NCBI GenBank assembly: GCA_013327885.1
Contig: JABUMY010000018.1
Span: 62,001-126,000 of the forward strand
Length of the DNA: 64,000 nt
Direction of reading: 5' to 3'
Source: Flavisolibacter longurius
Lineage (GTDB): Bacteria > Bacteroidota > Bacteroidia > Chitinophagales > Chitinophagaceae
Below are positions 41,550 to 50,805 of the stretch, one piece after another. Position 1 is the first letter of the stretch. Each line of letters opens with the position of its first letter. The position numbers and the translations under genes are program-made. The notes below the pieces were generated by a model that saw only the letters and a list, made by a program, of their open reading frames with translations, did no database searches and was not told the origin of the DNA.

Positions 41550-41557
41550 CAAAATTA
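41550..41557 (-). promoter_or_regulatory. -7 box of the Smr gene (TAATTTTG)
   Basis: Perfect TAnnTTTG; only 4 bases to the start codon, implying a leaderless mRNA. Confidence 0.6.
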
Positions 41558-41678
41558 ACCACAGATTTGTGGGATTTTGAAAGGATTAACAGGACGATGG
41601 AAGGGACCAACCTTCTCTCCCTTTTTGTTTTAGCTATATCGCTTTTTGTGAATAATAATTATTTCTGAAACCGTACAC

Positions 41679-43382
41679 TTACGAAACCTGTTTGCGCAGT
41701 TTACTGTTGCGGTAGCCGTAAAGAAAATACACCAGCAATCCAAGCGCCATCCAGCCGAAGAACACCAGCCAGCTATTGGCCGGGATCTCTACCATCAGGT
41801 AAAGGCAAAACAGCACACCCATGATAGGAATAAACGAAAACTTCTTGATGAAGGTGAGAATGGCAAGTGCCACCGCGGAAATCACGAACAGGAGGAAGAG
41901 CACTTCCTGGTAATCTTCGCTGCCCAGGTTGGCAAAGGCAGCGCCAATCCGTTGGCGGAAAACGAAAATGAACGCCGCAACGATCAGCGGTATGGTGAAT
42001 TGCCCGTTCCAGTACGGCAGCGAAAACCGGCCGGGTTGTTTTTCAATACGCGGAAGCATTAACACGCCACCGGCCACCAAGGCAAAGGCAAAGAGGGTAC
42101 CGATGCTCGTAAGGTCTGTCACGATCACATCTTCGATAAACAATGCCGGAATGGCCACCAGGAAACCGGCTACGATGGTGGCAAACGAAGGCGTTTGGTA
42201 TTTCGGGTGGATCTTTTGGAATTTTTTAGGCAGCAGCCCATCACGGCTCATGCTCATCCAAATGCGGGGCTGTCCTAACTGGAACACAAGCAGCACCGAT
42301 GTAGTAGCAATCACCGCACTCACCGAAACAACCGTTTCGATCCAGGGTGCCCTTTCGGCAAATACAAAAGCCAGTGGGTCGTTTACATTCTCAAAGCGGG
42401 AGTAGTTTTCCATGCCGGTTAGCACCAGGGCAATCATGATGTAAAGTCCCGTGCAGATCAGCAGGGAATAGATCATTGCCCTTGGCATATCGCGTTGGGG
42501 ATTCTTACATTCTTCGGCCGTAGTGGAAATGGCATCAAAGCCGATGTAGGCATAAAACACGGCAGAAACACCCCGCAGCACACCTTCAAACCGGTTCGGC
42601 AGGAAAGGCGTCCAGTTGTTGACATCTACAAAAAAAGCACCCGCAATGATCACAAAAATGATGACGCCGATCTTGAACATCACCATTGCATTGGCTGTTT
42701 TTTTACTTTCCTTGATGCCGATATAAGCGATCCAGGTGATCAGGATAACAATGATAAAAGCCGGCAGGTTAAAAAATACTTTATAGCCGGCAAATACCGG
42801 TGCATTGTTATAAGCATCCACCGCAAACTGGTATTCCTGTATGGTCCGGCCTTCGGCGAACGTATTGGTGGCGATGGCCGATGTGGCTTCTTTATACGCA
42901 TTGCTGGCCGTCATGGGATCGATCAGCATCCAGTCGGGCAGGTGAATGTTAAACACATTGACGAGCAGGTTATTAAAATAACCGCTCCACGAGATGGCTA
43001 CCACAATGTTACCGATAGCGTATTCGAGGATCAGGGCCCAGCCAATGATCCAGGCGACGATCTCGCCAAAGGTTACATAAGAATAGGTATAAGCACTGCC
43101 GGAAACCGGTACACGGCTGGCGAATTCGGCATAACAAAGCGCCGAGAAACCGCAGGCAATGGCTGTAATAACAAAAAGGATGGAAACACCCGGTCCGCCG
43201 TTGAAAGCGGCGTTGCCGATGGTGGAAAAAATCCCGGCACCCACAACGGCCGCAATGCCAAGAAAGGTCAGGTCCCGCACACTCAAAACCTTGTTCAGCT
43301 GGTTTTTGGGGTCTTTTTCTGCCGTATCGTAATCTGCTCTGATCTGGTCTATTGATTTCTTCCTGAAAAGTTGATTGGCCAT
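41679..43382 (-). CDS. APC-superfamily amino acid permease (cationic amino acid transporter type)
   Basis: 567 residues, about 14 hydrophobic segments. GAGIFSTIGNAAFNGGPG is the TM1 substrate-binding loop; CAEFASRVPVSGSAYTYSYVTFGEIVAWIIGW, FFVDVNNWTPFLPNRFEG, YAYIGFDAISTTAEECKNPQRDMP are CAT/YfnA signatures. Imports amino acids across the inner membrane; the specific substrate is open. No partner genes nearby. Confidence 0.93.
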   Translation of the reverse strand: MANQLFRKKSIDQIRADYDTAEKDPKNQLNKVLSVRDLTFLGIAAVVGAGIFSTIGNAAFNGGPGVSILFVITAIACGFSALCYAEFASRVPVSGSAYTYSYVTFGEIVAWIIGWALILEYAIGNIVVAISWSGYFNNLLVNVFNIHLPDWMLIDPMTASNAYKEATSAIATNTFAEGRTIQEYQFAVDAYNNAPVFAGYKVFFNLPAFIIVILITWIAYIGIKESKKTANAMVMFKIGVIIFVIIAGAFFVDVNNWTPFLPNRFEGVLRGVSAVFYAYIGFDAISTTAEECKNPQRDMPRAMIYSLLICTGLYIMIALVLTGMENYSRFENVNDPLAFVFAERAPWIETVVSVSAVIATTSVLLVFQLGQPRIWMSMSRDGLLPKKFQKIHPKYQTPSFATIVAGFLVAIPALFIEDVIVTDLTSIGTLFAFALVAGGVLMLPRIEKQPGRFSLPYWNGQFTIPLIVAAFIFVFRQRIGAAFANLGSEDYQEVLFLLFVISAVALAILTFIKKFSFIPIMGVLFCLYLMVEIPANSWLVFFGWMALGLLVYFLYGYRNSKLRKQVS

Positions 43383-43551
43383 TCACCGTTGTTTTCGGCG
43401 GTTAAAATAGAGAAAAATCGGTTTTCACACGAAAAGCAAAAAAAGAAAACCACAACGGTTTGTTTTCGGCCTGATAAAAATCAGGATATACGATTAGGAG
43501 CGTCATAGAAATCCCTTGTACGGAAGGCCAATTTTGTATCACTAAATCGAA

Positions 43552-43911
43552 ATGAAAATGCAAACAACACTGAATCAAACCCTCAACACACCCTATACCG
43601 GTACGTATGCACAAACTTCTTTGTGGTCTCGTTTTATGGCCTATGCAAAAGGCCAGGAGCACAACCGTATTATGTGGGTAGGACTGGCACTAGCCGTTCA
43701 TGGCTGTGCCCTGACACCCATCACTGTAATGGCAACGCTGTTTGCCGGCCCCAACTTCTTTTTGTTTATGACGGCTATGGTAGCCATGGGCATTGCCTTG
43801 GTAACCAACCTGGCCGCCATGCCAACAAAGGTCACCATCCCTGCTTTTGCGCTTAGCGTGATCATGGATATCGTCATTTTAGTTTCATGTGTGGTTTTGG
43901 CGCTATCCTGA
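43552..43911 (+). CDS. Hypothetical small membrane protein
   Basis: 119 residues with three likely transmembrane segments (WVGLALAVHGCALTPITVMATLF, FFLFMTAMVAMGIALVTNLAAM, PAFALSVIMDIVILVSCVVLAL). No family recognised. CAATTTTG upstream is close to a -7 box. Alternative ATG at 43558. Confidence 0.65.
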   Translation: MKMQTTLNQTLNTPYTGTYAQTSLWSRFMAYAKGQEHNRIMWVGLALAVHGCALTPITVMATLFAGPNFFLFMTAMVAMGIALVTNLAAMPTKVTIPAFALSVIMDIVILVSCVVLALS

Positions 43912-43949
43912 TCGGAGCAGATGCTGTCAGGCGACAGTGGTTAAAACAT

Positions 43950-43982
43950 GATCCCGGCTTTAATGGCTGGGATTTTTGTTTT
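43950..43982 (+). terminator. Terminator of the small membrane protein gene
   Basis: ATCCCGGC/GGCTGGGAT around TTTAAT, then TTTTTGTTTTTT. Confidence 0.8.
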
Positions 43983-44098
43983 TTGGAAAGGCATATTGAG
44001 TGAGTTGTAAATGGAGGGTTTTGATCGTTTCATATTTGGGCATGCTGCAATTGCAAGGTGGAAATTTTACGGTGAAGCAATGGTTGAAAATTATGTAA

Positions 44099-44131
44099 TA
44101 AAAAACCGCCAGCATTCGCTGGCGGTTTTTT
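44099..44131. terminator. Bidirectional terminator
   Basis: AACCGCCAGC/GCTGGCGGTT around ATTC, with A6 and T6 flanks. It can end transcripts of the prenyl synthase operon (-). Between 43912 and 44216 I see only the two terminators and no gene. Confidence 0.8.
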
Positions 44132-44216
44132 CATTTCGGGTCTATTATTTTTATTGTGATATAAACTTTCGACCAGTAACCAATAATTAATAATCAATAA
44201 CCAAAACTACTCCCCA

Positions 44217-45182
44217 TCAATGCTGCCGTTTAATCAGGAAAGCAGCTAATTCTTTCAGCGGTTCTTTTCGTTTCGACAGAACAGCAATGTCGTCCAGGTG
44301 CTTCATCGCTTCCGCCAGGTAGCTTTCCTTTAAGCGTTCGGCCCAGTCATCCACTTTGCATTCCCGGAAGATGCCCAACACGTTTTCTACTTTATCTGGC
44401 GCATTCCCATTCAACAACTGCAGCAGCTTTTCCTTTTGCGGAGGTGTTGCCGTTTCCAGGGCATGTATCAGTAAAAATGTTTTTTTGTTTGATTTGATAT
44501 CGCCGCCGATCTGCTTGCCAAATTTGGCCGCGTCGCCAAACGCATCAAGGTAATCGTCCTGCACCTGGAAGGCCAGGCCAAGCTTGCGGCCAAATTCGTA
44601 GATCAGGTTTTGATTTCGCTCCAACGCTCCGCCGAGGATGGCACCCATCTGCAGGGCGGCCGCCAGCAGCACGGAGGTTTTCAGGCTGATCATGTTTTCG
44701 TAGGAATGAAAATCCACTCCTTCCCTTTTTTCAAAATCCATGTCCAGCTGCTGGCCTTCGCAAACTTCCCTTGCCGTGTTGTTGAACAGGGTTAAGATGC
44801 GACGAAGTGACATAGGGGAAATTTTGTTGAGGTAGTCATAGGCCGTAACCAGCATGACGTCACCGGCCAGCAAGGCCGTGCTTTCGCCATATTTTTCATG
44901 CACCGTTTGCATGCCCCTGCGCAGCGGCGCTTTGTCCATAATGTCGTCGTGAATCAGCGTGAAGTTGTGAAACAGCTCAATGGCATTGGCCACGTTCCAG
45001 GCATCTTCCGAAATATCGTTGAACAACTCGCAACCCATCAGGCAAAGCACAGGGCGAACCCGCTTGCCACCCAGCTTTAGAAAATACGCATTGGGTTCAT
45101 AAAGTGAGGCGGGTTCTGCTGGGAAATGCGGTGTGTTGAACTTCTCATTAAACAGTTGCGACAACGCTTCAAATGTATTCAT
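44217..45182 (-). CDS. Polyprenyl diphosphate synthase
   Basis: 321 residues, trans-prenyltransferase. GGKRVRP near residue 38, first Asp-rich motif D79-D80-I-M-D83 (LIHDDIMDKA), QLDMDFE, and second motif VQDDYLDAFGD. Makes a long isoprenyl diphosphate, likely the menaquinone side chain; chain length cannot be told from the sequence. Its ATG overlaps the rnr stop codon by one base (TAATG), so it is translationally coupled. Confidence 0.93.
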   Translation of the reverse strand: MNTFEALSQLFNEKFNTPHFPAEPASLYEPNAYFLKLGGKRVRPVLCLMGCELFNDISEDAWNVANAIELFHNFTLIHDDIMDKAPLRRGMQTVHEKYGESTALLAGDVMLVTAYDYLNKISPMSLRRILTLFNNTAREVCEGQQLDMDFEKREGVDFHSYENMISLKTSVLLAAALQMGAILGGALERNQNLIYEFGRKLGLAFQVQDDYLDAFGDAAKFGKQIGGDIKSNKKTFLLIHALETATPPQKEKLLQLLNGNAPDKVENVLGIFRECKVDDWAERLKESYLAEAMKHLDDIAVLSKRKEPLKELAAFLIKRQH

Positions 45183-47251
45183 TACTCTTCCTGCTTTTTC
45201 TTTTTACGTTTTGGTTTTTGCTTGCTTTTTTCGGGGTGAGGCTTTGGTTCTTCCGCAGCTTCTTCGCCTTCTTCCAAGGTTGCCGTCAGCACCCATTCGT
45301 AATCCAGTTGCCGCTTGTCAAGGTTGGCAGAAATTACTTTTATGCGCACCCTGTCGCCCATGCGAAACCGTCTTCCGCTGCGCATGCCAACCAGGCTGTA
45401 ATCCCCTTCGATAAGGCGGAACTCATCATACTCAGCCAGCGAAGTAATGCTCACCATGCCTTCGCATTTGTGTTCGATGGTTTCTACCCAAAAGCCAAAC
45501 GCAGCAACACCACTGATCACGCCTTCAAACTCTTCACCAATAAAGTCCCGCATGTATTCCACCTGCTTGTACTTGTTGCCGGCCCGCTCGGCTTCCATGG
45601 CGGCCCGTTCCCGCTCGCTGGCATGCTTGCACTTCTGCTCCATTTTTTTATCGGGCTTTGGGTTGGTCTTTAGCACGCCTTCCAGCACTCGGTGAACAAG
45701 TATATCCGGGTAGCGACGGATGGGTGAGGTAAAGTGGCAATAATCTTCAAATCCTAGTCCATAGTGGCCGATGTTTTCAGTGGTATAGGCTGCTTTTGCC
45801 ATGGTGCGAATGCCGAGCGATTCCAGCACATGCTTTTCAGGCTTGCCTTCCACATCTCTTAGCATTTGGTTGAACGATTCAGCTACTTTTTCAGGAGTAG
45901 TTGTATCGAACTTATGCCCAAACTTGCGGGCAAAGGCAATAAAGGGCTGCAGCTTTTCTTCTGTTGGCAGATCGTGTACCCGGTAAGGAAATGGCAGGGG
46001 CTTTTTATTGACCTCGATCTTGGAAATATGCTGTGCCACGTAACGGTTGGCCAGCAGCATAAATTCTTCGATCAGCTGGTGTGATTCTTTACTCTCTTTT
46101 ACCACGATGCCAATTGGTTTCCCGTTTTCATCCAGCTTAAACCGAACCTCCGTACTGGAGAAGTTGATAGCACCGGCATCAAAGCGCTTTTTGCGCAGGC
46201 GCCTTGCAATGTTGTTGAGCAGGAGAATTTCATCGGAATAAATACCGGTTTCCTGTTCAATAATTTCCTGTACCTCCTCGTAGGTAAACCGGTGATTGGA
46301 ATGAATAACGGTGCGGCCCAGCCAGTAATTTTTGACCGCGCCTTTGGGCGTCATTTCAAAAACGGCAGAAAAGGTCAGCTTGTCTTCCTTTGGCCGCAGG
46401 GAACAAAGCACGTTGGAAATATGTTCGGGCAACATCGGGTTCACCCTGTCGGGCAGATAAACCGACGTTGCTTTTTTGTAGGCAAATTCATCCAGTGCTG
46501 TTTCCGGTGCTACATAATGACTGACATCCGCAATGTGCACACCGATTTCCAGGTTGCCATTCTTTAGCACTTTGATGGAAAGGGCATCATCAAAATCCTT
46601 CGCATCAATCGGGTCGATCGTGACGGTAAGAATGCCACGGAAATCGCGGCGGTTTTTTATTTCTTCTTCAGGAATCGCATCCGGGATGCGAGCTGCTTCT
46701 TCCATTACATCATCGGGAAACTCAATGGGAAAACCCGCTTCGAGCAGGATCTCCTTCATGGCAATATCATTGATGTTTTCAGCATCCAGGATACTAACGA
46801 CCTCGCCTATGGGCCGTTTGCCGCCATCCATATCCCAGCCTTTCACTTTCACCACTACCCTGTCGCCTTCTTTGGCACCGTTAAAGGAGCGTTCAGGTAC
46901 ATAAATATCCGGTGTTCGCTTGTCGTTCTCGTTCACAAAAAACGCAAAACCTTTGTTCATCTCCAGGTGGCCGATAAACTCTGATTGCTTGCGTTCCACC
47001 ACTCGTGTGATCACGCCTTGCTTGCGTTTACCGCCCCTTTCTTCTTTCAGCCTAACCTGCACGGTATCGCCGTGCATGGCCGTATTAAAATCCGTAGGCC
47101 GGATCAGTATATCGGTCTCTTCGCCTTCTACCACCACAAAGCCCATACCCGATCGTGTGATCTCCAGCTTTCCCTGGAAATCGTGTGGCCTGCCTTCACT
47201 GCTTTTTTTCTTGCCCTCTTTTTCCTTGTGCTTCGCATGTTTTCGTCCCAT
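45182..47251 (-). CDS. rnr: Ribonuclease R
   Basis: 689 residues. Cold-shock-type domains at the N-terminus (LEITRSGMGFVVVEGEE ... DGDTVQVRLKE), RNB catalytic domain with DPIDAKDFDDALSIK (the Mg-binding Asp cluster) and HIADVSHYV, LASRFTSPIRRYPD-type motif as YCHFTSPIRRYPDILVHR, C-terminal S1 domain and a basic Lys-rich tail KKKKQEE. 3'-5' exoribonuclease for structured RNA. The N-terminus is shorter than in E. coli. Overlaps the prenyl synthase gene and follows lpxK by two bases. Confidence 0.95.
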   Translation of the reverse strand: MGRKHAKHKEKEGKKKSSEGRPHDFQGKLEITRSGMGFVVVEGEETDILIRPTDFNTAMHGDTVQVRLKEERGGKRKQGVITRVVERKQSEFIGHLEMNKGFAFFVNENDKRTPDIYVPERSFNGAKEGDRVVVKVKGWDMDGGKRPIGEVVSILDAENINDIAMKEILLEAGFPIEFPDDVMEEAARIPDAIPEEEIKNRRDFRGILTVTIDPIDAKDFDDALSIKVLKNGNLEIGVHIADVSHYVAPETALDEFAYKKATSVYLPDRVNPMLPEHISNVLCSLRPKEDKLTFSAVFEMTPKGAVKNYWLGRTVIHSNHRFTYEEVQEIIEQETGIYSDEILLLNNIARRLRKKRFDAGAINFSSTEVRFKLDENGKPIGIVVKESKESHQLIEEFMLLANRYVAQHISKIEVNKKPLPFPYRVHDLPTEEKLQPFIAFARKFGHKFDTTTPEKVAESFNQMLRDVEGKPEKHVLESLGIRTMAKAAYTTENIGHYGLGFEDYCHFTSPIRRYPDILVHRVLEGVLKTNPKPDKKMEQKCKHASERERAAMEAERAGNKYKQVEYMRDFIGEEFEGVISGVAAFGFWVETIEHKCEGMVSITSLAEYDEFRLIEGDYSLVGMRSGRRFRMGDRVRIKVISANLDKRQLDYEWVLTATLEEGEEAAEEPKPHPEKSKQKPKRKKKKQEE

Positions 47252-47253
47252 AG

Positions 47254-48327
47254 TTAAGATGGATTTTTAAAATTTTCCACAAAGGCCGTTACTCTCTTTA
47301 AAAATAATTGTTCTTCAGCAAACAGAAATTTATGTTCGATAGGGATCACATAAAACGGCATGCCATCAATCTCTGCGCTAAACTTCAGCAAGCGCATAGC
47401 GTCTTTTTCGGTGGTTAAGATCATCTTTTTTTCGGCGTCGATGGCTTCAAAGCGTTTTTTAATATCCCGCCAATCATCGATGGAAAAAATATGATGGTCG
47501 TTGTATTCCATCATAAAATAGGTGGGAATGCGCTCTTCCAGGAAAACCTTCAACGGCTTTGGATTGGCGATGCCGGTCACCAGCAACACTTCGGTTTCGT
47601 TGCCGATGCTGACCATGTTCCGCGATGTTATGTGATACGGCGTGCCATAAGCGATGGTGGTGAAATAAATTTCCTGCCCTTTTACCGGGTCGATCTCGCT
47701 GATGATGGCTCCCTTTTCTTCTTCTGATAAACCTACAGGACATTTTGTGACCACAATGATCTCGGCACGCTGGTATGAACTGCGTGCATCCCGCAGGTCG
47801 CCGGTAGGCAGGTAAAAATCACGTGTAAACAGGTTGCCATAATCCGTTAGCAAGATGTTGAGCCCTGCCTGAACGGCTCTGTGCTGAAACGCATCGTCAA
47901 GAATTACTACCTCGGTATCCGGCCGGTCGTGCAGCAATTGCGGAATGGCCACCAGTCTTTCTTCGCCAATGGCGATGGGCACATCCGGGAATTTTTTATA
48001 AAACTGCATGGGCTCATCACCAATTTCGATGGCCGTTGTGCTTTCGCTGGCAAGGGCATAACCTTTTGTTTTGCGCCGGTAGCCACGGCTCAGCGTTGCC
48101 ACCTTGTACCGGCCTTTCAGGTGCATCACCAAAAATTCTACCATGGGTGACTTACCAGTGCCGCCAACCGAAAGGTTGCCAACGCCAATGAGGGGAAGTC
48201 CAAACTTGGCCGATTTCAGGATGTTTTTATCGTAGAGCCAGTTGCGGATAACAACAATGAACCCAAAAAGCAAGGCAAACGGAAGTAATAATATGCGGAA
48301 TGACTTGAGAAACCAATTAGAAAACAT
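47254..48327 (-). CDS. lpxK: Tetraacyldisaccharide 4'-kinase
   Basis: 357 residues. N-terminal membrane helix (SFRILLLPFALLFGFIVVIRN) and P-loop GVGNLSVGGTGKSP (residues 48-61), then DDAFQHRAV with the conserved DDxxQH catalytic motif. Phosphorylates the lipid A precursor, so the organism makes lipopolysaccharide. Starts inside the MTHFS gene end (11-base overlap). Confidence 0.95.
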   Translation of the reverse strand: MFSNWFLKSFRILLLPFALLFGFIVVIRNWLYDKNILKSAKFGLPLIGVGNLSVGGTGKSPMVEFLVMHLKGRYKVATLSRGYRRKTKGYALASESTTAIEIGDEPMQFYKKFPDVPIAIGEERLVAIPQLLHDRPDTEVVILDDAFQHRAVQAGLNILLTDYGNLFTRDFYLPTGDLRDARSSYQRAEIIVVTKCPVGLSEEEKGAIISEIDPVKGQEIYFTTIAYGTPYHITSRNMVSIGNETEVLLVTGIANPKPLKVFLEERIPTYFMMEYNDHHIFSIDDWRDIKKRFEAIDAEKKMILTTEKDAMRLLKFSAEIDGMPFYVIPIEHKFLFAEEQLFLKRVTAFVENFKNPS

Positions 48328-48886
48328 AAACCTCCTGGGGGGTAATGCAAAGGTCTAAAGGTACGTCAAATTCATTGGCGTCAGTGATGGCCTTTACCGG
48401 TTCAAAATAAGACAGGCCGATCTTGAGGCAATCGGGCCGGCAGCGGGAAAGGTAGCGGTCGTAATACCCTTTGCCAAAGCCAACGCGGTTGCCCTGCACA
48501 TCACAAATCAGCATGGGCACCAGTACCAGGTCAATCTCCTGCGGATCGATCACTTCTGTTTCCAGCGGCTCCAGGATGTTGATGGCATTGGCTTCAAAAA
48601 TGGTATCGGCATGACAGGCGATAGCTTCCATGTTAGGTTCTTCAATGGCCATTTTCGGGTAACAGATCTGCAGCGAGGGATTGCGAAAGCGCAGGTAATC
48701 GGTGATGATAAAAACATTGATCTCGTTGCGCTCTTCCATGGGATAAAAACTAAAGACGGCGCCAAGTTGCGGCATCTCCACCGTTTGAAAATTGATCAGG
48801 ATAAGATCATCCCATTTCAGCCGGTCGCTGTACGAAAGCTCTTTTCTTTTTTTATCGTAGGTTTTGCGGGCTTCTTTTTTTAGCAT
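48317..48886 (-). CDS. 5-formyltetrahydrofolate cyclo-ligase
   Basis: 189 residues from ATG 48886 (MLKKEARKTYDKKRKEL). Conserved VPMLICDVQGNRVGFGKGYYDRYL is the YgfA/MTHFS active-site motif. Converts 5-formyl-THF to methenyl-THF with ATP. First gene of the MTHFS-lpxK-rnr-prenyl synthase chain. The first seven residues of a longer frame to 48907 are unlikely. Confidence 0.93.
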   Translation of the reverse strand: MLKKEARKTYDKKRKELSYSDRLKWDDLILINFQTVEMPQLGAVFSFYPMEERNEINVFIITDYLRFRNPSLQICYPKMAIEEPNMEAIACHADTIFEANAINILEPLETEVIDPQEIDLVLVPMLICDVQGNRVGFGKGYYDRYLSRCRPDCLKIGLSYFEPVKAITDANEFDVPLDLCITPQEVYVF

Positions 48887-48930
48887 AGAAGTTCTTTCGG
48901 AACACAAAGAACAGGAAGAACCGCGAAGGA

Positions 48931-49410
48931 CACAAAGAAAACTTACACGTTTAAAGTGTTTTCCTGCTTTTTTTCATAACCTCTTATCACCCTCCTGATT
49001 CCATTTTTTAAGAGAACCGTATTAAAGTTGAGGATAAGGCCGTATCGTAAATTGTGGAAGCGCAGGTAGGTCAACACCTGTGCAATATGGATATCGGCAA
49101 TTCCTTCAATGCTTTTCGTCTCAACAATGATAGCATTTTCGACAACAATGTCTGCACGGTAACCGCAGTCCATTTGTATCTCTTCAAAAAACACCGGTAC
49201 AGGCTTTTCTTCTTCTACAAATAAACCGCGCATGCGCAACCGGTAAGCAAGGCATGTTTGATAAACCTTTTCCAGCATGCCGGGACCTATTGATTTATGG
49301 ACATAGAAGGCTTCATCAAGAATGATCTTGATAACTGTTTCTTCGTTCATGGCAAACAAGTTTATTTAAATAGATCTTTCTGCCCTTTGTGGTCCTTTGT
49401 TTTCTTTGTG
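48931..49410. mobile_element. Inverted-repeat-flanked GxxExxY unit
   Basis: CACAAAGAAAAC (48931-48942) and its complement GTTTTCTTTGTG (49399-49410) flank the GxxExxY gene, surrounded by related AAGGAC/CACAAAG words. Such a layout suggests the gene travels with its flanks. No transposase is present. Confidence 0.45.
48943..49350 (-). CDS. GxxExxY protein
   Basis: 135 residues from ATG 49350. The name motif is visible as GPGMLEKVYQTCLAYRLR, then DCGYRADIVVENAIIVETKSIE. The family (TIGR04256 type) has a PD-(D/E)xK-like nuclease pattern: here R-A-D-I ... E-T-K. Unknown function; these genes are often scattered as lone copies with repeat sequences on both sides, as here. Confidence 0.9.
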   Translation of the reverse strand: MNEETVIKIILDEAFYVHKSIGPGMLEKVYQTCLAYRLRMRGLFVEEEKPVPVFFEEIQMDCGYRADIVVENAIIVETKSIEGIADIHIAQVLTYLRFHNLRYGLILNFNTVLLKNGIRRVIRGYEKKQENTLNV

Positions 49411-49413
49411 ATC

Positions 49414-49950
49414 CTATAATTCGAAAATCGTAAACACCGTTGTTCCGTAATTTTTTTCCCGCAGGTAATGGGGAAAGCTTTGGTAGTTGTTGCGCGGCGT
49501 ATGCTCAAGGATAAACCAGCCGCCTTCGTTCAGCAATCCTTTTTCAAATATGAGCTTTGGAATGTCGTCGATGTTGGTCAGTGCATAAGGCGGACCGGCA
49601 AAGATGAAGTCGTATTTTTCGTGGGCGGTTTCAATAAATCGAAACACGTCTGACTTCACTAGTTTGATCTCTTTCAATCCAAGGCTTTCCGCCGTTTTTT
49701 TGATATAGGCCGCCATCTGGTTGTCCTTTTCCACAATGGTTAGATCGGTAGCGCCGCGGGAAGCCAGCTCGTAGCTGATGCTGCCGGTGCCGCCAAAAAG
49801 GTCCAGCGTTTTGAGGTCTTCAAAATCGAGGTTGTTTTGCAAAATATTGAACAGCCCTTCCTTGGCAATATCGGTTGTGGGCCTTGTGTACGGCATTTTT
49901 GTTGGCGGACTGATTCTTCGTCCTCCCAGTTTTCCGCTTATAATACGCAT
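49414..49950 (-). CDS. rsmD: 16S rRNA guanine-966 N2-methyltransferase, with altered catalytic motif
   Basis: 178 residues. SAM-binding LDLFGGTGSISYELASRGA near residues 49-66, MRIISGKLGGRRISPP N-terminus, PTTDIAKEGLFNIL. The catalytic motif, normally DPPY, reads AGPPYAL (Gly119). A single base (plus-strand 49595) turns the Asp codon GAT into GGT. The rest of the fold is intact, so the gene could code an inactive enzyme or reflect a sequencing error. It overlaps the upstream DUF3822 gene by 13 bases. Confidence 0.9.
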   Translation of the reverse strand: MRIISGKLGGRRISPPTKMPYTRPTTDIAKEGLFNILQNNLDFEDLKTLDLFGGTGSISYELASRGATDLTIVEKDNQMAAYIKKTAESLGLKEIKLVKSDVFRFIETAHEKYDFIFAGPPYALTNIDDIPKLIFEKGLLNEGGWFILEHTPRNNYQSFPHYLREKNYGTTVFTIFEL

Positions 49951-50741
49951 GCTGCCAGGTTGTAAAGAGAGGTGAAATAATAATGTGGGTAAGGACTTTG
50001 CGGCAACGCTAGCTCCGGTGCCTGTGCAAAATGCAGGTTGGCAAAATATTGCTGCAGGGTGGTATAAAGCGACGAGTCCTTATCAACCGGACCGGAAAGG
50101 ATAAGGTAAACTTCCTGCTGCGTAAGATTGAATTCGTAACAGATGTTCAGCAGGTAATACACCACATCAAGCGGGGTTTGGTACACATAGGTTTGTGCCA
50201 GGTGAATGGCGGCCTCTTTTTTCAATACCACCCGGAATGTTTGCTCGGTGAAATGCACCATCAATTGCTGATCGGCCACAAAACCGTTGTACACTTTTAT
50301 GGTTGGTGTATAGCTGTGAAAATAATACGCCGATGGAAACGCTTCGCGAAGCGGCTGGCTTACGGTTTGCGGCAGCGAATACGCTGTTGTCATTTGCCAC
50401 TCCGGTATGCTATCGTGGAAGAAATCCTGTGCCGGTGCAACGTGTACAAGTTCAAGTGCTGTATAGTCCTTTTCAAAAAGCTTTGACGGGAAAAGCATGG
50501 CTTGCGGAAAGGATGAAGAAATCACTACCGAGCGAAAAGAATGTTCCTGCAGGGGTTGCAGGATTGTTGGCAGGTAGTTGCCGGTTTCCAATTCATCAAA
50601 CGTGGTAAGCCGGATACGGTCAATGGTATTGGAGGCTTTGTGAAAAAGCGCTGTACTGCAATGATCTTTTCCTACTTCCAGCAGCAGCGTGTGTTCGTTG
50701 CCCGCTTCCTTTTCCTGCCCAATTTCGAATAAAGTTTTCAA
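49938..50741 (-). CDS. DUF3822 family protein
   Basis: 267 residues from a TTG at 50741 (MKTLFEIGQEKEAGNEHTLLLEVG). The ASKHA-like fold family DUF3822 is a Bacteroidota protein usually next to rsmD, as here (13-base overlap). TACTTTG about 15 bases upstream is a -7 box with one missing spacer base. The frame is open to 50963, but that part lacks protein character and crosses the promoter. Function unknown. Confidence 0.8.
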   Translation of the reverse strand: MKTLFEIGQEKEAGNEHTLLLEVGKDHCSTALFHKASNTIDRIRLTTFDELETGNYLPTILQPLQEHSFRSVVISSSFPQAMLFPSKLFEKDYTALELVHVAPAQDFFHDSIPEWQMTTAYSLPQTVSQPLREAFPSAYYFHSYTPTIKVYNGFVADQQLMVHFTEQTFRVVLKKEAAIHLAQTYVYQTPLDVVYYLLNICYEFNLTQQEVYLILSGPVDKDSSLYTTLQQYFANLHFAQAPELALPQSPYPHYYFTSLYNLAACVL

Positions 50742-50805
50742 TACCCGTTTTTTTGCAAAGTACGTGGTTTCAGCATAGAAAAAACAAAGTAGCTTCGCCC
50801 GTTTT

